A DNA stretch of 64,000 nucleotides. It comes from Acidobacteriota bacterium (GTDB lineage: Bacteria; Acidobacteriota; Terriglobia; Terriglobales; Acidobacteriaceae). Positions within the stretch are counted from its first letter, which is position 1; every line of letters begins with the position of its first letter. Under the pieces are notes generated by a model. That model worked only from the letters and a program-made list of their open reading frames with translations. It had not been told where the DNA came from and did no database searches. Positions 25,011-34,672 of this stretch are shown piece after piece. The translations under genes and the position numbers were made by a program. The stretch lies in assembly GCA_021851335.1 (NCBI GenBank), contig JAJZEA010000012.1:1-64000 (forward strand), given 5' to 3'.

Positions 25011-25763
25011 TCAAATGCCGAAGCCGTAGAGATGGTGCGCGCGAATGTAGTCCCAAACCGACACCGGCAAAAGAGCGTGAAGCTTGGTTTCGTTCTCGTC
25101 CCGGCCCGCGCCAGCCAGCCTCGCGCGAAGGTCTGAGGCGCTGATGTCAAAGTGGAGTCCTTCCAGAAAAATAATCTCCGCCGTGCGGTTTTCCGAGTCC
25201 TCCACGCAGATGGTTCTGACGTTTTCGGAATTGCTCACCAGCCGGTGAGCACGCAGCGAAGCAGGCAGCCAGCAAGGAGCATCGGCGGCATGACCGGCTC
25301 CCGGGCGCGATGCCACGATGAGCGTGGCCAGAAAAGGAATCTCTGCTGCGCGATGCCAGCCTGCAAATTGCTCCAGAGCATCCGCGCCCAGCAGAAAAAA
25401 GAACTGCGTGGCGGAAGCGCAATGAGCACGCAGGCGAAGCAGCGCGTCCACCGTAAAGTTGGGCTGACCATCTTCACGCGGAGCATCCAGCCGACTCAGT
25501 GTAAATCGCGGTTCGTCGGCGATGGCCAGCGCCGTCATGGCGGCCCGATGCTCAAAGTCCGTGGCCGCTTCCGATTTCAGCGGCTGTCGCGCGACAGGTG
25601 CAAACAGGACTGAGTCCAGATGCAGAGTCTCCAGCGCGGCGCGCGCAATGGCCAGATGGCCGTTGTGCGGAGGGTCAAAACTTCCGCCAAACAGAGCCAG
25701 CCGTGATCCGGCACAGGGATCGGATGAGGCACAGTGCGCGGATTTCGCATCCACAGTCGTCAT
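25011..25763 (-). CDS. nadD: Nicotinate-nucleotide adenylyltransferase
   Basis: A 250-aa nucleotidyltransferase that converts nicotinate mononucleotide and ATP to deamido-NAD in NAD synthesis. LALFGGSFDPPHNGHLAIA has the HxGH-type motif (HNGH); FLLGADALEQFAGW and the C-terminal FDISASDLRARLA (ISSTxxR-like) complete the active site. About 15 extra N-terminal residues precede the domain from the ATG at 25763, where GGAGAG is very close to the start, so the exact start is uncertain. Followed by rsfS after about 90 bases, the conserved nadD-rsfS order. Confidence 0.9.
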   Translation of the reverse strand: MTTVDAKSAHCASSDPCAGSRLALFGGSFDPPHNGHLAIARAALETLHLDSVLFAPVARQPLKSEAATDFEHRAAMTALAIADEPRFTLSRLDAPREDGQPNFTVDALLRLRAHCASATQFFFLLGADALEQFAGWHRAAEIPFLATLIVASRPGAGHAADAPCWLPASLRAHRLVSNSENVRTICVEDSENRTAEIIFLEGLHFDISASDLRARLAGAGRDENETKLHALLPVSVWDYIRAHHLYGFGI

Positions 25764-25858
25764 CTCTCCATCGTAGCGAAGCCCAGAGCCGTTCGAGCGA
25801 TTGTGCTCACTCCGCATCCTGTCAAGACGCTTTAGAATGGGTCCACTATGGGACCACG

Positions 25859-26989
25859 ATGGAACCGGTAACACATTTGCTGACGGGTGCCTGCATCGGA
25901 CGCGCAGGCTGGAATCGCAGGACAGCGCATGCCACGCTGGCTGCAACCCTCGCTGCGGAAGCGCCCGATCTCGACGTCCTCTGGGGATGGCGTGGTCCAG
26001 TCGAGGAACTGGCTCACCATCGCGGCATCACCCACACGCTGATTGCAGCGCCTGTCATGGCGGCGGTAGTGACCGGCGCGCTTTGGCTGTGGCATCGCCT
26101 GCGCGCTGCGCGTCGTCGGCAGAGCGCCGCGGTGCAACCTGTGCGCTGGGCCTGGGTATGGCTCACGGCCTTTGTCGCCGATCTCAGCCATCTCGCGCTC
26201 GACTGGGCAAACAACTACGGCGTCCGTCCGTTTTTCCCTTTCAATCGACATTGGTACGCAGGAAGCCTGATCTTCATCGTGGAGCCGGCCCTGTGGCTGA
26301 TGCTCGGATTGGCCCTGCTCATTCCAGCCATGCTCGGGATCGCCGATCGCGAGATTGGAGCCAGGCGCGAGCACTTTCGCGGTCGGGCACTGGCGATCGC
26401 AGCCTTGTGTGGAGTGGTGCTGCTAGGCTGCTGGCGATGGGCAGAGCAGGCCGACGCGCGCAACCGTCTGATCGCCGCCGATGTCACACCCACGCCGTCC
26501 TTGCGCGTCGCGCTCGAGCCGTATCCTTGGAATCCCTTTCGCTGGCACGCGATTCTGGAGACGGACACAACGTGGCAGACGGCAGAGATCGATACACGAA
26601 CCGGAGCCGTGGACAGCGATCCCCGAACCAACGCGCTCTTCAAGCCTCCCATGACGCCGGCCATCGAAGCGGCCAGGCAGACCCGGCTTGGCAAGGTCTA
26701 TCTGGACTGGTCGCAGTGGCCCGTGGTGCGCGATCTGGGGCCAGTGCAGATCGCCGGTGTGCCGGTCAGCGGAGCAGGTGGAGCGCAATTGCCCGCCGGT
26801 CAAAGATGGACAACGGTCGAGTTCAGCGACCTGCGCTTTGCTTACTCCTACAAAGAAATGCGGATGGCCGGCAGCACCGAAGGCCGGCTCAGCGAGCAAC
26901 TTGCCGACTCGCCTCTGAGCGGCTGGGTCTATGTCGTCGAGGGCAATCAACCGGCGGCCATGATTCTTGATGGGCGCGAGCAGCGCTGA
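25859..26989 (+). CDS. Membrane-bound metal-dependent hydrolase (YdjM/LexA-induced type)
   Basis: A 376-aa protein of the DUF457/YdjM family. N-terminal MEPVTHLLTGACIGRAGWN, APDLDVLW and AHHRGITHTLIAAP hold the conserved His and Asp residues; DLSHLALDWANNYGVRPFFPF continues the metal-site pattern. Four or five membrane helices occupy residues 15-200. The C-terminal 170 residues are soluble and less conserved. The start ATG at 25859 has GGGA nearby. Divergent from nadD by about 95 bases. The activity is unproven in the family; phospholipid or other membrane substrates have been suggested. Confidence 0.82.
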   Translation: MEPVTHLLTGACIGRAGWNRRTAHATLAATLAAEAPDLDVLWGWRGPVEELAHHRGITHTLIAAPVMAAVVTGALWLWHRLRAARRRQSAAVQPVRWAWVWLTAFVADLSHLALDWANNYGVRPFFPFNRHWYAGSLIFIVEPALWLMLGLALLIPAMLGIADREIGARREHFRGRALAIAALCGVVLLGCWRWAEQADARNRLIAADVTPTPSLRVALEPYPWNPFRWHAILETDTTWQTAEIDTRTGAVDSDPRTNALFKPPMTPAIEAARQTRLGKVYLDWSQWPVVRDLGPVQIAGVPVSGAGGAQLPAGQRWTTVEFSDLRFAYSYKEMRMAGSTEGRLSEQLADSPLSGWVYVVEGNQPAAMILDGREQR

Positions 26990-27148
26990 ACCGGCAGAAC
27001 AGCGCGAAGTCAGCAGGGCAGCTCAGATCGGGCAGGGAATTGTTGGCCTCGCGACAAGCCTGTTGATCTCGCCAACAGCGGTTGAGTTGACCGAAGCGCA
27101 GGCGGGCCGGAGAATAGGGAATACACGATCGTTTCGTCTGAGGTGCGC

Positions 27149-27685
27149 ATGTTCGCTTATCTGCTTTTGCTGGCCGCTGTTCTCAGCCATCTGCTGCCCC
27201 ACGCGGGCTGGTATGGATTCACTGCGGTCGGTGGATCGCTGCTCTACTTTGGCGCTCGCCGCAACTGGCTGGAGATGGCCGCGCCTCTCGCGCTGCTCGC
27301 CGCCACCGACTACTATCTAACAGCGCACGTCTATGGCTATCCCTTTGTGTGGCAGGCCTATGTCGTCACCTGGGCGTGGTATCTGGGCGCAATGGCGCTT
27401 GGCTTTGCGCTCCTTCGCGAGCGCGTCACCCTCGGTCGCGGAGTGGCCGCGGCGCTGCTGGGGCCGACTTCCTTCTTCCTGCTGTCCAACTTCGCCGTCT
27501 GGCTTGGGGCAGAGACGCTCTATCCAAAAACTGTCGAAGGACTGGTCGCCTGCTACGTCGCCGGGTTGCCGTTTTACGGTCGTGATATTGTTTCAACCGC
27601 CTTGGTACTGGTCATCGCCTTTGCGGTTCCGGCTGCCGTGCGGCGCTGGATGGCTCACGATGCCGCCGCGCATCGAACGGCATAA
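27149..27685 (+). CDS. DUF6580-like integral membrane protein
   Basis: A 178-aa protein with about five membrane helices. YGFTAVGGSLLYFGARRNW and DYYLTAHVYGYPF fit a family of small membrane proteins related in layout to ECF-transporter S components. ATG 27149 is preferred over GTG 27143 because GAGG lies at the correct distance. No adjacent ATPase or T-component is seen, so transport is only a guess. A strong terminator follows at 27737. Confidence 0.7.
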   Translation: MFAYLLLLAAVLSHLLPHAGWYGFTAVGGSLLYFGARRNWLEMAAPLALLAATDYYLTAHVYGYPFVWQAYVVTWAWYLGAMALGFALLRERVTLGRGVAAALLGPTSFFLLSNFAVWLGAETLYPKTVEGLVACYVAGLPFYGRDIVSTALVLVIAFAVPAAVRRWMAHDAAAHRTA

Positions 27686-27736
27686 ACCGACTCGCATCAC
27701 CCGGGCGTATACCCCTCAAAACCAGCATAAAGACCA

Positions 27737-27770
27737 AAGCGCATCGCCACCCGGCGATGCGCTTCTTTCG
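27737..27770 (+). terminator. Hairpin terminator after the DUF6580-like gene
   Basis: AAGCGCATCGCC (27737-27748) pairs with GGCGATGCGCTT (27753-27764): a perfect 12-bp stem with a 4-base loop, followed by CTTTCG. The rest of 27765-27989 is non-coding and should hold the promoter of the TonB receptor gene. Confidence 0.75.
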
Positions 27771-27989
27771 TTGCACGCGCAGACACTCGTCTGCCCACTA
27801 CATCGCCAGCGATTTACACAATCTTCATTCGATTCGTGCTGTGTTCACGTTTTTGTCATCGCGGCGTAATCTCTCTCCGCCAAATTGGGAACAGGTGTGC
27901 GCTTCAGGAAGCGGCAAGGCTGCTGTAGCCGAGCCACGCCGTTCTGCACTTCCGCCCCGCAGGGCGATTTTCTTTGGAGGACTTGAGAG

Positions 27990-30650
27990 TTGAGACGCAA
28001 TTGTTTACACACGATTTTTCTGCTTCTTGCCTACTTCGCGCTGACCACCCTGGTGGCCCGCGCCCAGGCCACCGGCAGCATCAACGGAACCGTCACTGAC
28101 AACTCCGGCGCAGTCGTCGCAGGGGCTGACGTGACGGTGACCAATCTCGGATCCGGCACCGAGATGCACGCCGCTTCTGATGCAAGCGGCAGCTTCAGCG
28201 TCATGGGCCTCAGACCGGGTCGCTATAAGATTGTGGTCAATCGTCAGGGCTTTCAAACCACCACGATGGATGCACTCTCGCTGACGGCAGGCCACGCGCT
28301 CACGGAAACCGTCGCGTTGAAGGTGGCCGCGGTCGGTGAAACGGTCAACGTCACGGCGGCCATGCCCGGCGTCACCGAGCAGCCCTCGCAGCAGCAGATC
28401 TTTGAAAGCGATGAGCAGATTCGTGTTCTCGACAGCAAGCAGATGGAAGCCGTAGGTCCGCTTGCCGGCGCGGCGCAGATCGTCTCCGAGACTCCGGGCG
28501 CGAATGTGACCGGCTATGGCGACACCGGCGCAACCAAGTATACGGTGGGCATCAACGGCGTCTCGCAGGGCTGGGGCGGCTACGGCGGCTATACCGGCGG
28601 CGGCGCGCTGGCCATCACCTTCGATGGCGTGCCTATCGTTGATCCGGGCACCGATCTCTGGCAGTCTCCCACCATTCCCGAGCAGTTCCTCATCCAGAAC
28701 GCCAATGTCACCTACGGCCCCGGCGATGCGGATACGCGCTGGTACAACAACGTCGGCGGCATGATCGAATTCACGCCGGTGCAGCCCACTTCCAGGCCCC
28801 ACCTGAACGCCTCCATGACCTACGGCAGCTTCAGCCAGAAGGATATTGCCGTGGTCGGCACCAGCGGCATCTTTCACGGCTGGTCGGCGGTTGTTGGCGG
28901 CGGCGTCGGCGACGGCAACGACTTCCGCAGCGCGCCCGATGGCTTCCAGAACCCCGGCAAAGACCTGGCCTTCTTTGGCAAGGCCATCAAGAGCTACCAG
29001 GCCAACAGCTTCGAGATTGCCGGTTACTACGCGCACGGCGCCGGTTATCGCTCTCAGGTCATTCCCACGGCAGCCAATCCCCTCATCACCGTCGATGGCA
29101 CGCCTACCGGCCAGCAGTACAGTCAGCAGACCTCCGGCTACTACAGCACGCTGCCATACCTGAGCTATGAGAAGTACGACACCAACGAGATGGGCCTGCT
29201 CTACGGCCGCGAACACATCCAGCTTGACCCGACCACTAACCTCGAAAACCTCTCCTGGTATATGCACATCGCGCGCTCGCACTATCGCCAGAACGATCTC
29301 TACAACGCGGGTCCGCAGCAGGAGGAGTGGAACAGCCCGTACACGGACACGGTAGGCGACAAGCTGCTCGTCACCAAGCGGCTGCCCTACAACTTCATCA
29401 CCGTTGGCGGCTACTACATCAGCGCTCTCTACAACAGCCGCAACAACTTCTTCAACACAGCCGACGGCGGCGCCAAGCGCATCGCCAACATCGGCGGCAA
29501 GATTCGCTCCTCCTACTTCAATCAGGATGATTTTGCCGTCCTCGCGCAGGATGAGATTCGCTTCAACTCCTACGTCAGCCTGATTCCGAGCCTGCGTTAC
29601 GTGGGCTTCCGTACGGGCTATTCGTCCGCGGTTCCCGAGGACTTCCAGCTTGCGCCCAACGCCGTCCTTGCCTCGCATTGCGCCGCCACGGGTGCTTCCA
29701 CGCCGGGCAACGTCAAGGTCCAAAGCTCGGAGTGCGGCGGCCTCGAGAATCGCAGCGGCGCCGAGCCGGCAGTCAATGCCACCGTGCGCGCGCTGCCGTG
29801 GCTGCAAGTCTATGGCGGCTTCATGGAAGCCTTGCGCGGGCCTCAGTTGGGCGGCGGCGGCGGTCTCTTCCAAAGCGTCGATCCGGCCAGCTATCATCTC
29901 TCGCGTCAGGAGTACTGGCAGGCCGGCTTCAAGATTCACCATGAAGGAACCGGCGTGCTCAACTCCATGCTCATCACCGGCACCTTCTATCACCAGCGCT
30001 GGGCCAATCAGGAGATCGACACCACGCTCGCCAACGGCAACACCGTCTCGGCCAACGGAACTTCGGCTTACAAGGGTTTCAACGCCTCCTTTGACGACGA
30101 TCCCATCGCGCACATGCACGTCTTTGCCAACTTCAACGTAGAGACCTCAATCTACACCAACTACACCACCGTCGTGCCCATCAACTCCTCCACGCCTCAG
30201 CAGGACTTCAACGGCCTCCACGTGCCCTACGTGCCGAGCGCGTCTCTCAATGCAGGATTCTTCTATGACAAGAAGATCAGCCAGGATCTCCACGTCGAGC
30301 CGATGATCGCCTTCCAGTTCATCGGATCGCAGTACATCTTCAACAACAACGGCGTGGACGCGGCCGGCAACCAGTTCCCACAGCCCAGCAGCCAGCAGAT
30401 GTCCAGCTACGGCACGCTGAACCTGGGCATCAAAGCTCCCTACAAACGCTTTATGGAGTTTGATATCAACGCGCAGAATGTGGCGAATTCCCGCTACAAC
30501 ATCTACGAATTCATCTCCTCGGGCGGCTACTACGGCACAAACTCGGCCGGCATCTTTGGCCCTTCCGCCAATGCGCAGCAGGCAGGCTACATCCTTGCCT
30601 ATCCGGGCGCGCCCGTGGCTGTCTACGGCACACTCCAGTTCCATTTCTAG
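27990..30650 (+). CDS. TonB-dependent receptor with carboxypeptidase-regulatory-like domain
   Basis: An 886-aa outer-membrane receptor. The signal peptide (FLLLAYFALTTLVARAQA) precedes an 80-residue CarboxypepD_reg-like domain (GSINGTVTDNSGAVVAGADV ... GLRPGRYKIVVNRQGF), a plug (around GYGDTGATKYTVGINGVSQ to DADTRWYNNVGGMIEF), and a 22-strand-type barrel ending YGTLQFHF, with the final Phe typical of BAM substrates. The TTG start at 27990 has GGAGG nine bases upstream. Such receptors import siderophores, sugars or cofactors with TonB-ExbBD; no adjacent gene indicates the ligand. The terminator is at 30694. Confidence 0.93.
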   Translation: MRRNCLHTIFLLLAYFALTTLVARAQATGSINGTVTDNSGAVVAGADVTVTNLGSGTEMHAASDASGSFSVMGLRPGRYKIVVNRQGFQTTTMDALSLTAGHALTETVALKVAAVGETVNVTAAMPGVTEQPSQQQIFESDEQIRVLDSKQMEAVGPLAGAAQIVSETPGANVTGYGDTGATKYTVGINGVSQGWGGYGGYTGGGALAITFDGVPIVDPGTDLWQSPTIPEQFLIQNANVTYGPGDADTRWYNNVGGMIEFTPVQPTSRPHLNASMTYGSFSQKDIAVVGTSGIFHGWSAVVGGGVGDGNDFRSAPDGFQNPGKDLAFFGKAIKSYQANSFEIAGYYAHGAGYRSQVIPTAANPLITVDGTPTGQQYSQQTSGYYSTLPYLSYEKYDTNEMGLLYGREHIQLDPTTNLENLSWYMHIARSHYRQNDLYNAGPQQEEWNSPYTDTVGDKLLVTKRLPYNFITVGGYYISALYNSRNNFFNTADGGAKRIANIGGKIRSSYFNQDDFAVLAQDEIRFNSYVSLIPSLRYVGFRTGYSSAVPEDFQLAPNAVLASHCAATGASTPGNVKVQSSECGGLENRSGAEPAVNATVRALPWLQVYGGFMEALRGPQLGGGGGLFQSVDPASYHLSRQEYWQAGFKIHHEGTGVLNSMLITGTFYHQRWANQEIDTTLANGNTVSANGTSAYKGFNASFDDDPIAHMHVFANFNVETSIYTNYTTVVPINSSTPQQDFNGLHVPYVPSASLNAGFFYDKKISQDLHVEPMIAFQFIGSQYIFNNNGVDAAGNQFPQPSSQQMSSYGTLNLGIKAPYKRFMEFDINAQNVANSRYNIYEFISSGGYYGTNSAGIFGPSANAQQAGYILAYPGAPVAVYGTLQFHF

Positions 30651-30693
30651 GGGCAGTGCAGCCGTCTCGACCAAACTTTTGAACGTAAAACCC

Positions 30694-30731
30694 ACGCATC
30701 GGGGAACCAACCAGTCTCCCGATGCGTTTTC
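30694..30731 (+). terminator. Hairpin terminator after the TonB receptor gene
   Basis: ACGCATCGGG (30694-30703) pairs with CCCGATGCGT (30718-30727) across a 14-base loop, followed by TTT. It begins about 45 bases after the stop codon. Confidence 0.7.
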
Positions 30732-30799
30732 CGTTGCATCAAGGGAGCCGCACTGCGCAGCTTGGGTCACCGCTGCGTGGTTTGCGATACTGAATTGTC

Positions 30800-31426
30800 A
30801 TGCCAATTGAGAATCTGCAAGAATCCGCACAGAAGATCGCCAGCCTGCTCAACGGAATTATCCAGAAGGGCGACTTCCGACTGAAGTTTCGCGCCATGGC
30901 CGGCGAGTCGGCCTTGCCGGAGACCCCACGACTGGTCGTCGAGTTTGCCGGACCGGATGCTCCGCTGTTGACCCAGCGTCGAGGGGAACTGCTGCGCGCC
31001 CTGGAGCACCTAGGCACGCAGGCGCTGCGCCTGGAGCCGCAGGAGCAGTTTTTGCTGAGCTTCGACGCCCTCAACTTCAAGGCCATGGAAGAGCAGGAGC
31101 TTCGCCTGGCTGCGGAGACCGCCGCCGCGCGTGTGCTGGAGACCGGAATGCCTTACAGTTTTTCTCCCACGCACTCCCGCGAACGCCGCAGGCTGCACAT
31201 GATCTTCCGCGAGATCGAAGGTGTGGAGACGGCTTCACTGGGCGAGGGCAGCGAGCGCTATCTGGTCGTCTATCCTGAAGGCAAAACCCACCTGCCAGCT
31301 CCGATTCCGGCCATGCCGCGTCGGGGTGGTGATCGCGATACGCGCGGTGATCGCAACGGGCGTGGCGACCGCGGTGGGCGCGGCAGCCGGGATGGTCGTT
31401 CCGGCGGCGGCTTCAACCGCCGCTGA
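30800..31426 (+). CDS. R3H-domain nucleic-acid-binding protein with RG-rich tail
   Basis: A 208-aa protein. Residues 1-90 look like a Jag/KH-type alpha-beta segment (RLVVEFAGPDAPLLTQRRGE, LLRALEHLGTQALRL). Residues 105-155 are an R3H domain (MPYSFSPTHSRERRRLHMIF followed by EGVETASLGEGSERYLVVYP), which binds single-stranded nucleic acid. The last 35 residues are Arg/Gly/Asp repeats (RGDRNGRGDRGGRGSRDGR), similar to RGG boxes of RNA-binding proteins. Jag homologues usually sit beside yidC; here the gene stands alone. An RNA-binding regulator is likely. Confidence 0.82.
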   Translation: MPIENLQESAQKIASLLNGIIQKGDFRLKFRAMAGESALPETPRLVVEFAGPDAPLLTQRRGELLRALEHLGTQALRLEPQEQFLLSFDALNFKAMEEQELRLAAETAAARVLETGMPYSFSPTHSRERRRLHMIFREIEGVETASLGEGSERYLVVYPEGKTHLPAPIPAMPRRGGDRDTRGDRNGRGDRGGRGSRDGRSGGGFNRR

Positions 31427-31444
31427 TCCGGCCGCAGCCACAGC

Positions 31445-32608
31445 TCAGACCTTCAGGAAGATCCGCCGACGATACATCCACCAGACCGGCAGGAAGCAGA
31501 CCACCAGAAACGCCGTCGAGTAGGCGAAACAGCCAAGTCCAGGCGGAGGAATCCTGCTGAAAAGGTGCACAAAAGCCCAGCGCAGCGCATCCGAGCGCTT
31601 GTCGGCCACGGTTACCGGAATCAGTCCCACCGCGCCCGGCAGTAGTTCCGAGATCATATAGGCGGCAATGGCGTTCGAGCCAAGCACAATCCAGGCCCAG
31701 GTCCATCTTCCGCGCCATCCCTTGCACTCGATCATCCAGTAGAGCAGCGCCCACACCCCAGCCGAAATGCCCGCCGCAGCCAGCACATAGGAGCTGGTCC
31801 ACAGCTTCTTGTTCAGCGGAAACCATACCGCCCACAGCATGCCCAGCGCAAAGCTAAGCACCGCAGCGCCCAGCAGTCCTTCAGCCTTCTGCGCCTTGGT
31901 GTGAACCGTCCGCAGCCACTGTCCGGCCAGCACGCCCAGCAGCGTCGTCGCCAGCGCGGGCAGGTCGCTCAGCAGTCCCTCCGGGTCGCGAACCCCTTCA
32001 TATAGCCGTCCCGGGAAGATATGCCGATCCAGCCAGGCAACCAGATTGATGTTCTTGTCGAGAATGGGAAAATCGCGGCCGGGCATGCCAAAGCCAGGCA
32101 CAGGAACGTGCGTCATAAGCATCCAGTAGCCAAGCAGCGCAACCACAGCCGCCAGCAACTTGGTGAGCGGCCGTCGATCCCAAAGATAGAAAAGCCCGAC
32201 GAGCAGATAGCAGATCGCGATCCGCTGCAACACGCCATAGATACGCAGCGTGGCCAGTGGGAAGTGTGGAAATCCGTTGACCACCAGCCCCAGCAGAAAC
32301 AGAATCACCGCGCGCCGCAGCACCTGCACGGCCAGTTGGGAGCGCGTCGCCCCGCGCGCCAGTCGCGCCTCAAACGCAAAGACAATCGACGCTCCCACCA
32401 CAAACAGAAACGTCGGAAAAACCAGATCAGTGGCGGTCATGCCGTTCCAGTCGGCATGCTTCATGAAGCTCCAGGCGAAATGTCCATCTCCGTTGTTGTT
32501 CACCATAATCATGAACGCGATGGTGATGCCGCGCAGCACGTCGAGCGAAAGCAGCCGGTGAGGCGCGGCGGGCAGAACTGCGGCGGGCGCGTGGTGCGTC
32601 TCGGTCAT
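31445..32608 (-). CDS. NagX/HGSNAT-like membrane acyltransferase (DUF5009)
   Basis: A 387-aa protein with about ten membrane helices. RLLSLDVLRGITIAFMIMVN and FMKHADWNGMTATDLVFPTF are the family signature shared with human heparan-alpha-glucosaminide N-acetyltransferase, including the His of the active site (in KHADWNG). Family members move an acetyl group across the membrane onto amino sugars. In many bacteria NagX lies in chitin or N-acetylglucosamine loci, but none of those genes is present here. It is convergent with the R3H gene and divergent from CRTAC1. Confidence 0.9.
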   Translation of the reverse strand: MTETHHAPAAVLPAAPHRLLSLDVLRGITIAFMIMVNNNGDGHFAWSFMKHADWNGMTATDLVFPTFLFVVGASIVFAFEARLARGATRSQLAVQVLRRAVILFLLGLVVNGFPHFPLATLRIYGVLQRIAICYLLVGLFYLWDRRPLTKLLAAVVALLGYWMLMTHVPVPGFGMPGRDFPILDKNINLVAWLDRHIFPGRLYEGVRDPEGLLSDLPALATTLLGVLAGQWLRTVHTKAQKAEGLLGAAVLSFALGMLWAVWFPLNKKLWTSSYVLAAAGISAGVWALLYWMIECKGWRGRWTWAWIVLGSNAIAAYMISELLPGAVGLIPVTVADKRSDALRWAFVHLFSRIPPPGLGCFAYSTAFLVVCFLPVWWMYRRRIFLKV

Positions 32609-32743
32609 GATTGCGCTCCTTTACGGACGGGATATGCGATGTGCTCTTCACCGTATCCGAGTTGTTCGCAATTCGGCAAGCAGAATCTCTGGCGGCCACA
32701 CTTTACCAGGCCGTCTGCGATAGACTTTGGCCGGAGGGTAGAG

Positions 32744-34672
32744 TTGAGGATTTCCGGTCGAAGCGTTGCGCTTGGCCTGATGGCACTTTGGGCTGCGGGG
32801 TGGTGGCTGAGCGGCTTGTCTCAGCAGCCGTCAAGCGGCGCGGGAGTTCAGACGAGCAACCAGACCAGCAACTCCATGGGCAACTCAACCGGCGAAGCAG
32901 CTCCGGTCATTCTCGATGACCAGCATCGGCCCATCACCGCCGGCGGCTTCGTCCAATCCGGCCCCATCATCTTTCAGGACATCTCGCAATCATCCGGCCT
33001 GGCAAACTGGAAGCACGTCATGGGTAACGCCGACAAGCAGCTCATCATCGACGCCGATGGCTCCGGCGTCGGGCTGATCGACTACGACAACGACGGCTGG
33101 CTCGACATCTACATGGTCAACGGTTCCACCTTTGACGCGATGGACGGCAAGAGCACTCCACCGCACGCCGCGCTGTTTCACAACAATCACGACGGCACTT
33201 TCACCGATGTCGCAGCCCAGGCCGGCGTCACCAACGACCGCTGGGGTTACGGCGTCGCCATCGGCGACTTTGACAACGATGGCTGGCCGGATATCGCTGT
33301 CACCAACTGGGGCAAAAACCGCCTTTACCACAACAATCACAACGGCACCTTCACCGACGTCGCCGAAAAAGCCGGCATCCAACTGGGCAACTGGTCCTCG
33401 GGCGTCACCTGGGGCGATTACGACGGCGACGGCAAGCTCGATCTCTTCATCTCCGGCTACATCCACTTTGACCGCGCGCATCTGCCTTACAGCGGCAATG
33501 CCGAGGTGGGTTATGCGCAGTGCCTCTTCCGCGGCGAGGTGGGCATGTGCGGTCCGCGCGGGCTGAAAGGCGAGCCGGATCATCTCTTCCACAACAACGG
33601 CGACGGCACATTTACCGATGTCAGCGTCCAGGCGGGCGTCAGCGATCCGCCCCGTTACTACGGCTTCACCTCCGTCTTTGTCGACCTGAACGACGATGGC
33701 AAGCCGGATCTGCTCGTTGCCAACGATTCCACGCCAAGCTATCTCTACATCAACCAGGGTCACGGCAAATTCGAAGAGGACAGCTACTCGGCCGGCTTTG
33801 CCGTCAACAAGGATGGCCGCGAGGTTGCCTCGATGGGTCTTGCCGTCGGCGACTACGACAACGATGGCCGGCTCGATATCCTCGACACGGATTTCTCCGA
33901 CGACTACAAGGTGCTTTATCACAACGATGGCCATGCCGAGTTTACGGATGTCAGCTATGCTGCTGGCATCGCCCTGCCTACACGACCTTTTCTGGGCTGG
34001 GGCGATGGCTTCCTCGACTATGACAACGACGGCTGGAAAGATATCTTCATGGTCAACGGCCACGTCTATCCCGATGCCGGCGAGCGCGGCTGGGGCACCA
34101 CCTATGCCGAGCGACCGCTGCTTTTTCACAATCAGCGCAACGGAAAATTCGCGCTGGTTCCCGCCGTCGAAGGCACCGGCCTGGCCGACGTCATTCCCGG
34201 TCGCGGCGCGGCCTTTGGCGATCTTTTCAACGACGGCAAGATCGACGTGGTCATTAATCCGATCGACGGTCCTGCGGTGCTGCTGCGCAACGTCAATCCG
34301 GACCATCATCACTGGGTTGAGATGAAGCTGATCGGCGGCGCAAAAAGTCCACGAGATGCAATCGGGGCGAAAGTGTTTCTCCGTGCCAACGGAATGCGGC
34401 AGCGTGGGGATGTCATGAGCGGCGGCAGCTACATCTCGTCCAATGACCCGCGGCTTCACTTTGGTCTGGGCGACGCAACCGCGGTGGGCACAGCCGAGAT
34501 TCACTGGCCCTCAGGCCGCGTGCAATTCGTCCGTCTGCCCGCTGTCGATCGCATTTACACCATTACCGAAGGTCGCGGGATCACCGGATCCTTGTGCAGC
34601 GGGAAGCCGTGCTCGACTTTGTCTCATCGCGTGTCGCGGCATAATTCAGTTGGTTCGGGAGCGGGTCTTTGA
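32744..34672 (+). CDS. CRTAC1/ASPIC-UnbV protein, copy A
   Basis: A 642-aa exported protein with one N-terminal helix (VALGLMALWAAGWWLSG) as signal or anchor. It has a series of FG-GAP/VCBS blades with calcium loops DYDNDGWLD, DFDNDGWPD, DYDGDGKLD, DLNDDGKPD, DYDNDGRLD and DYDNDGWKD. These predict a beta-propeller. A C-terminal ASPIC/UnbV domain follows (GAKSPRDAIGAKVFL ... GDATAVGTAEIHWPSG). The TTG start at 32744 has GGAGG upstream. Extracellular binding or adhesion is likely. The stop overlaps the second copy's start, so the two are one operon. Confidence 0.9.
   Translation: MRISGRSVALGLMALWAAGWWLSGLSQQPSSGAGVQTSNQTSNSMGNSTGEAAPVILDDQHRPITAGGFVQSGPIIFQDISQSSGLANWKHVMGNADKQLIIDADGSGVGLIDYDNDGWLDIYMVNGSTFDAMDGKSTPPHAALFHNNHDGTFTDVAAQAGVTNDRWGYGVAIGDFDNDGWPDIAVTNWGKNRLYHNNHNGTFTDVAEKAGIQLGNWSSGVTWGDYDGDGKLDLFISGYIHFDRAHLPYSGNAEVGYAQCLFRGEVGMCGPRGLKGEPDHLFHNNGDGTFTDVSVQAGVSDPPRYYGFTSVFVDLNDDGKPDLLVANDSTPSYLYINQGHGKFEEDSYSAGFAVNKDGREVASMGLAVGDYDNDGRLDILDTDFSDDYKVLYHNDGHAEFTDVSYAAGIALPTRPFLGWGDGFLDYDNDGWKDIFMVNGHVYPDAGERGWGTTYAERPLLFHNQRNGKFALVPAVEGTGLADVIPGRGAAFGDLFNDGKIDVVINPIDGPAVLLRNVNPDHHHWVEMKLIGGAKSPRDAIGAKVFLRANGMRQRGDVMSGGSYISSNDPRLHFGLGDATAVGTAEIHWPSGRVQFVRLPAVDRIYTITEGRGITGSLCSGKPCSTLSHRVSRHNSVGSGAGL

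Noticed and set aside
25801-26970. 389-codon frame overlapping the YdjM-like gene
   Set aside because: Arg/Ser-rich translation without a domain; the other frame has the conserved His/Asp motifs and membrane helices.
28005-30119. 704-codon open frame antisense to the TonB receptor
   Set aside because: Mirror frame produced by high GC third positions; no family pattern, and the sense strand encodes a clear receptor.
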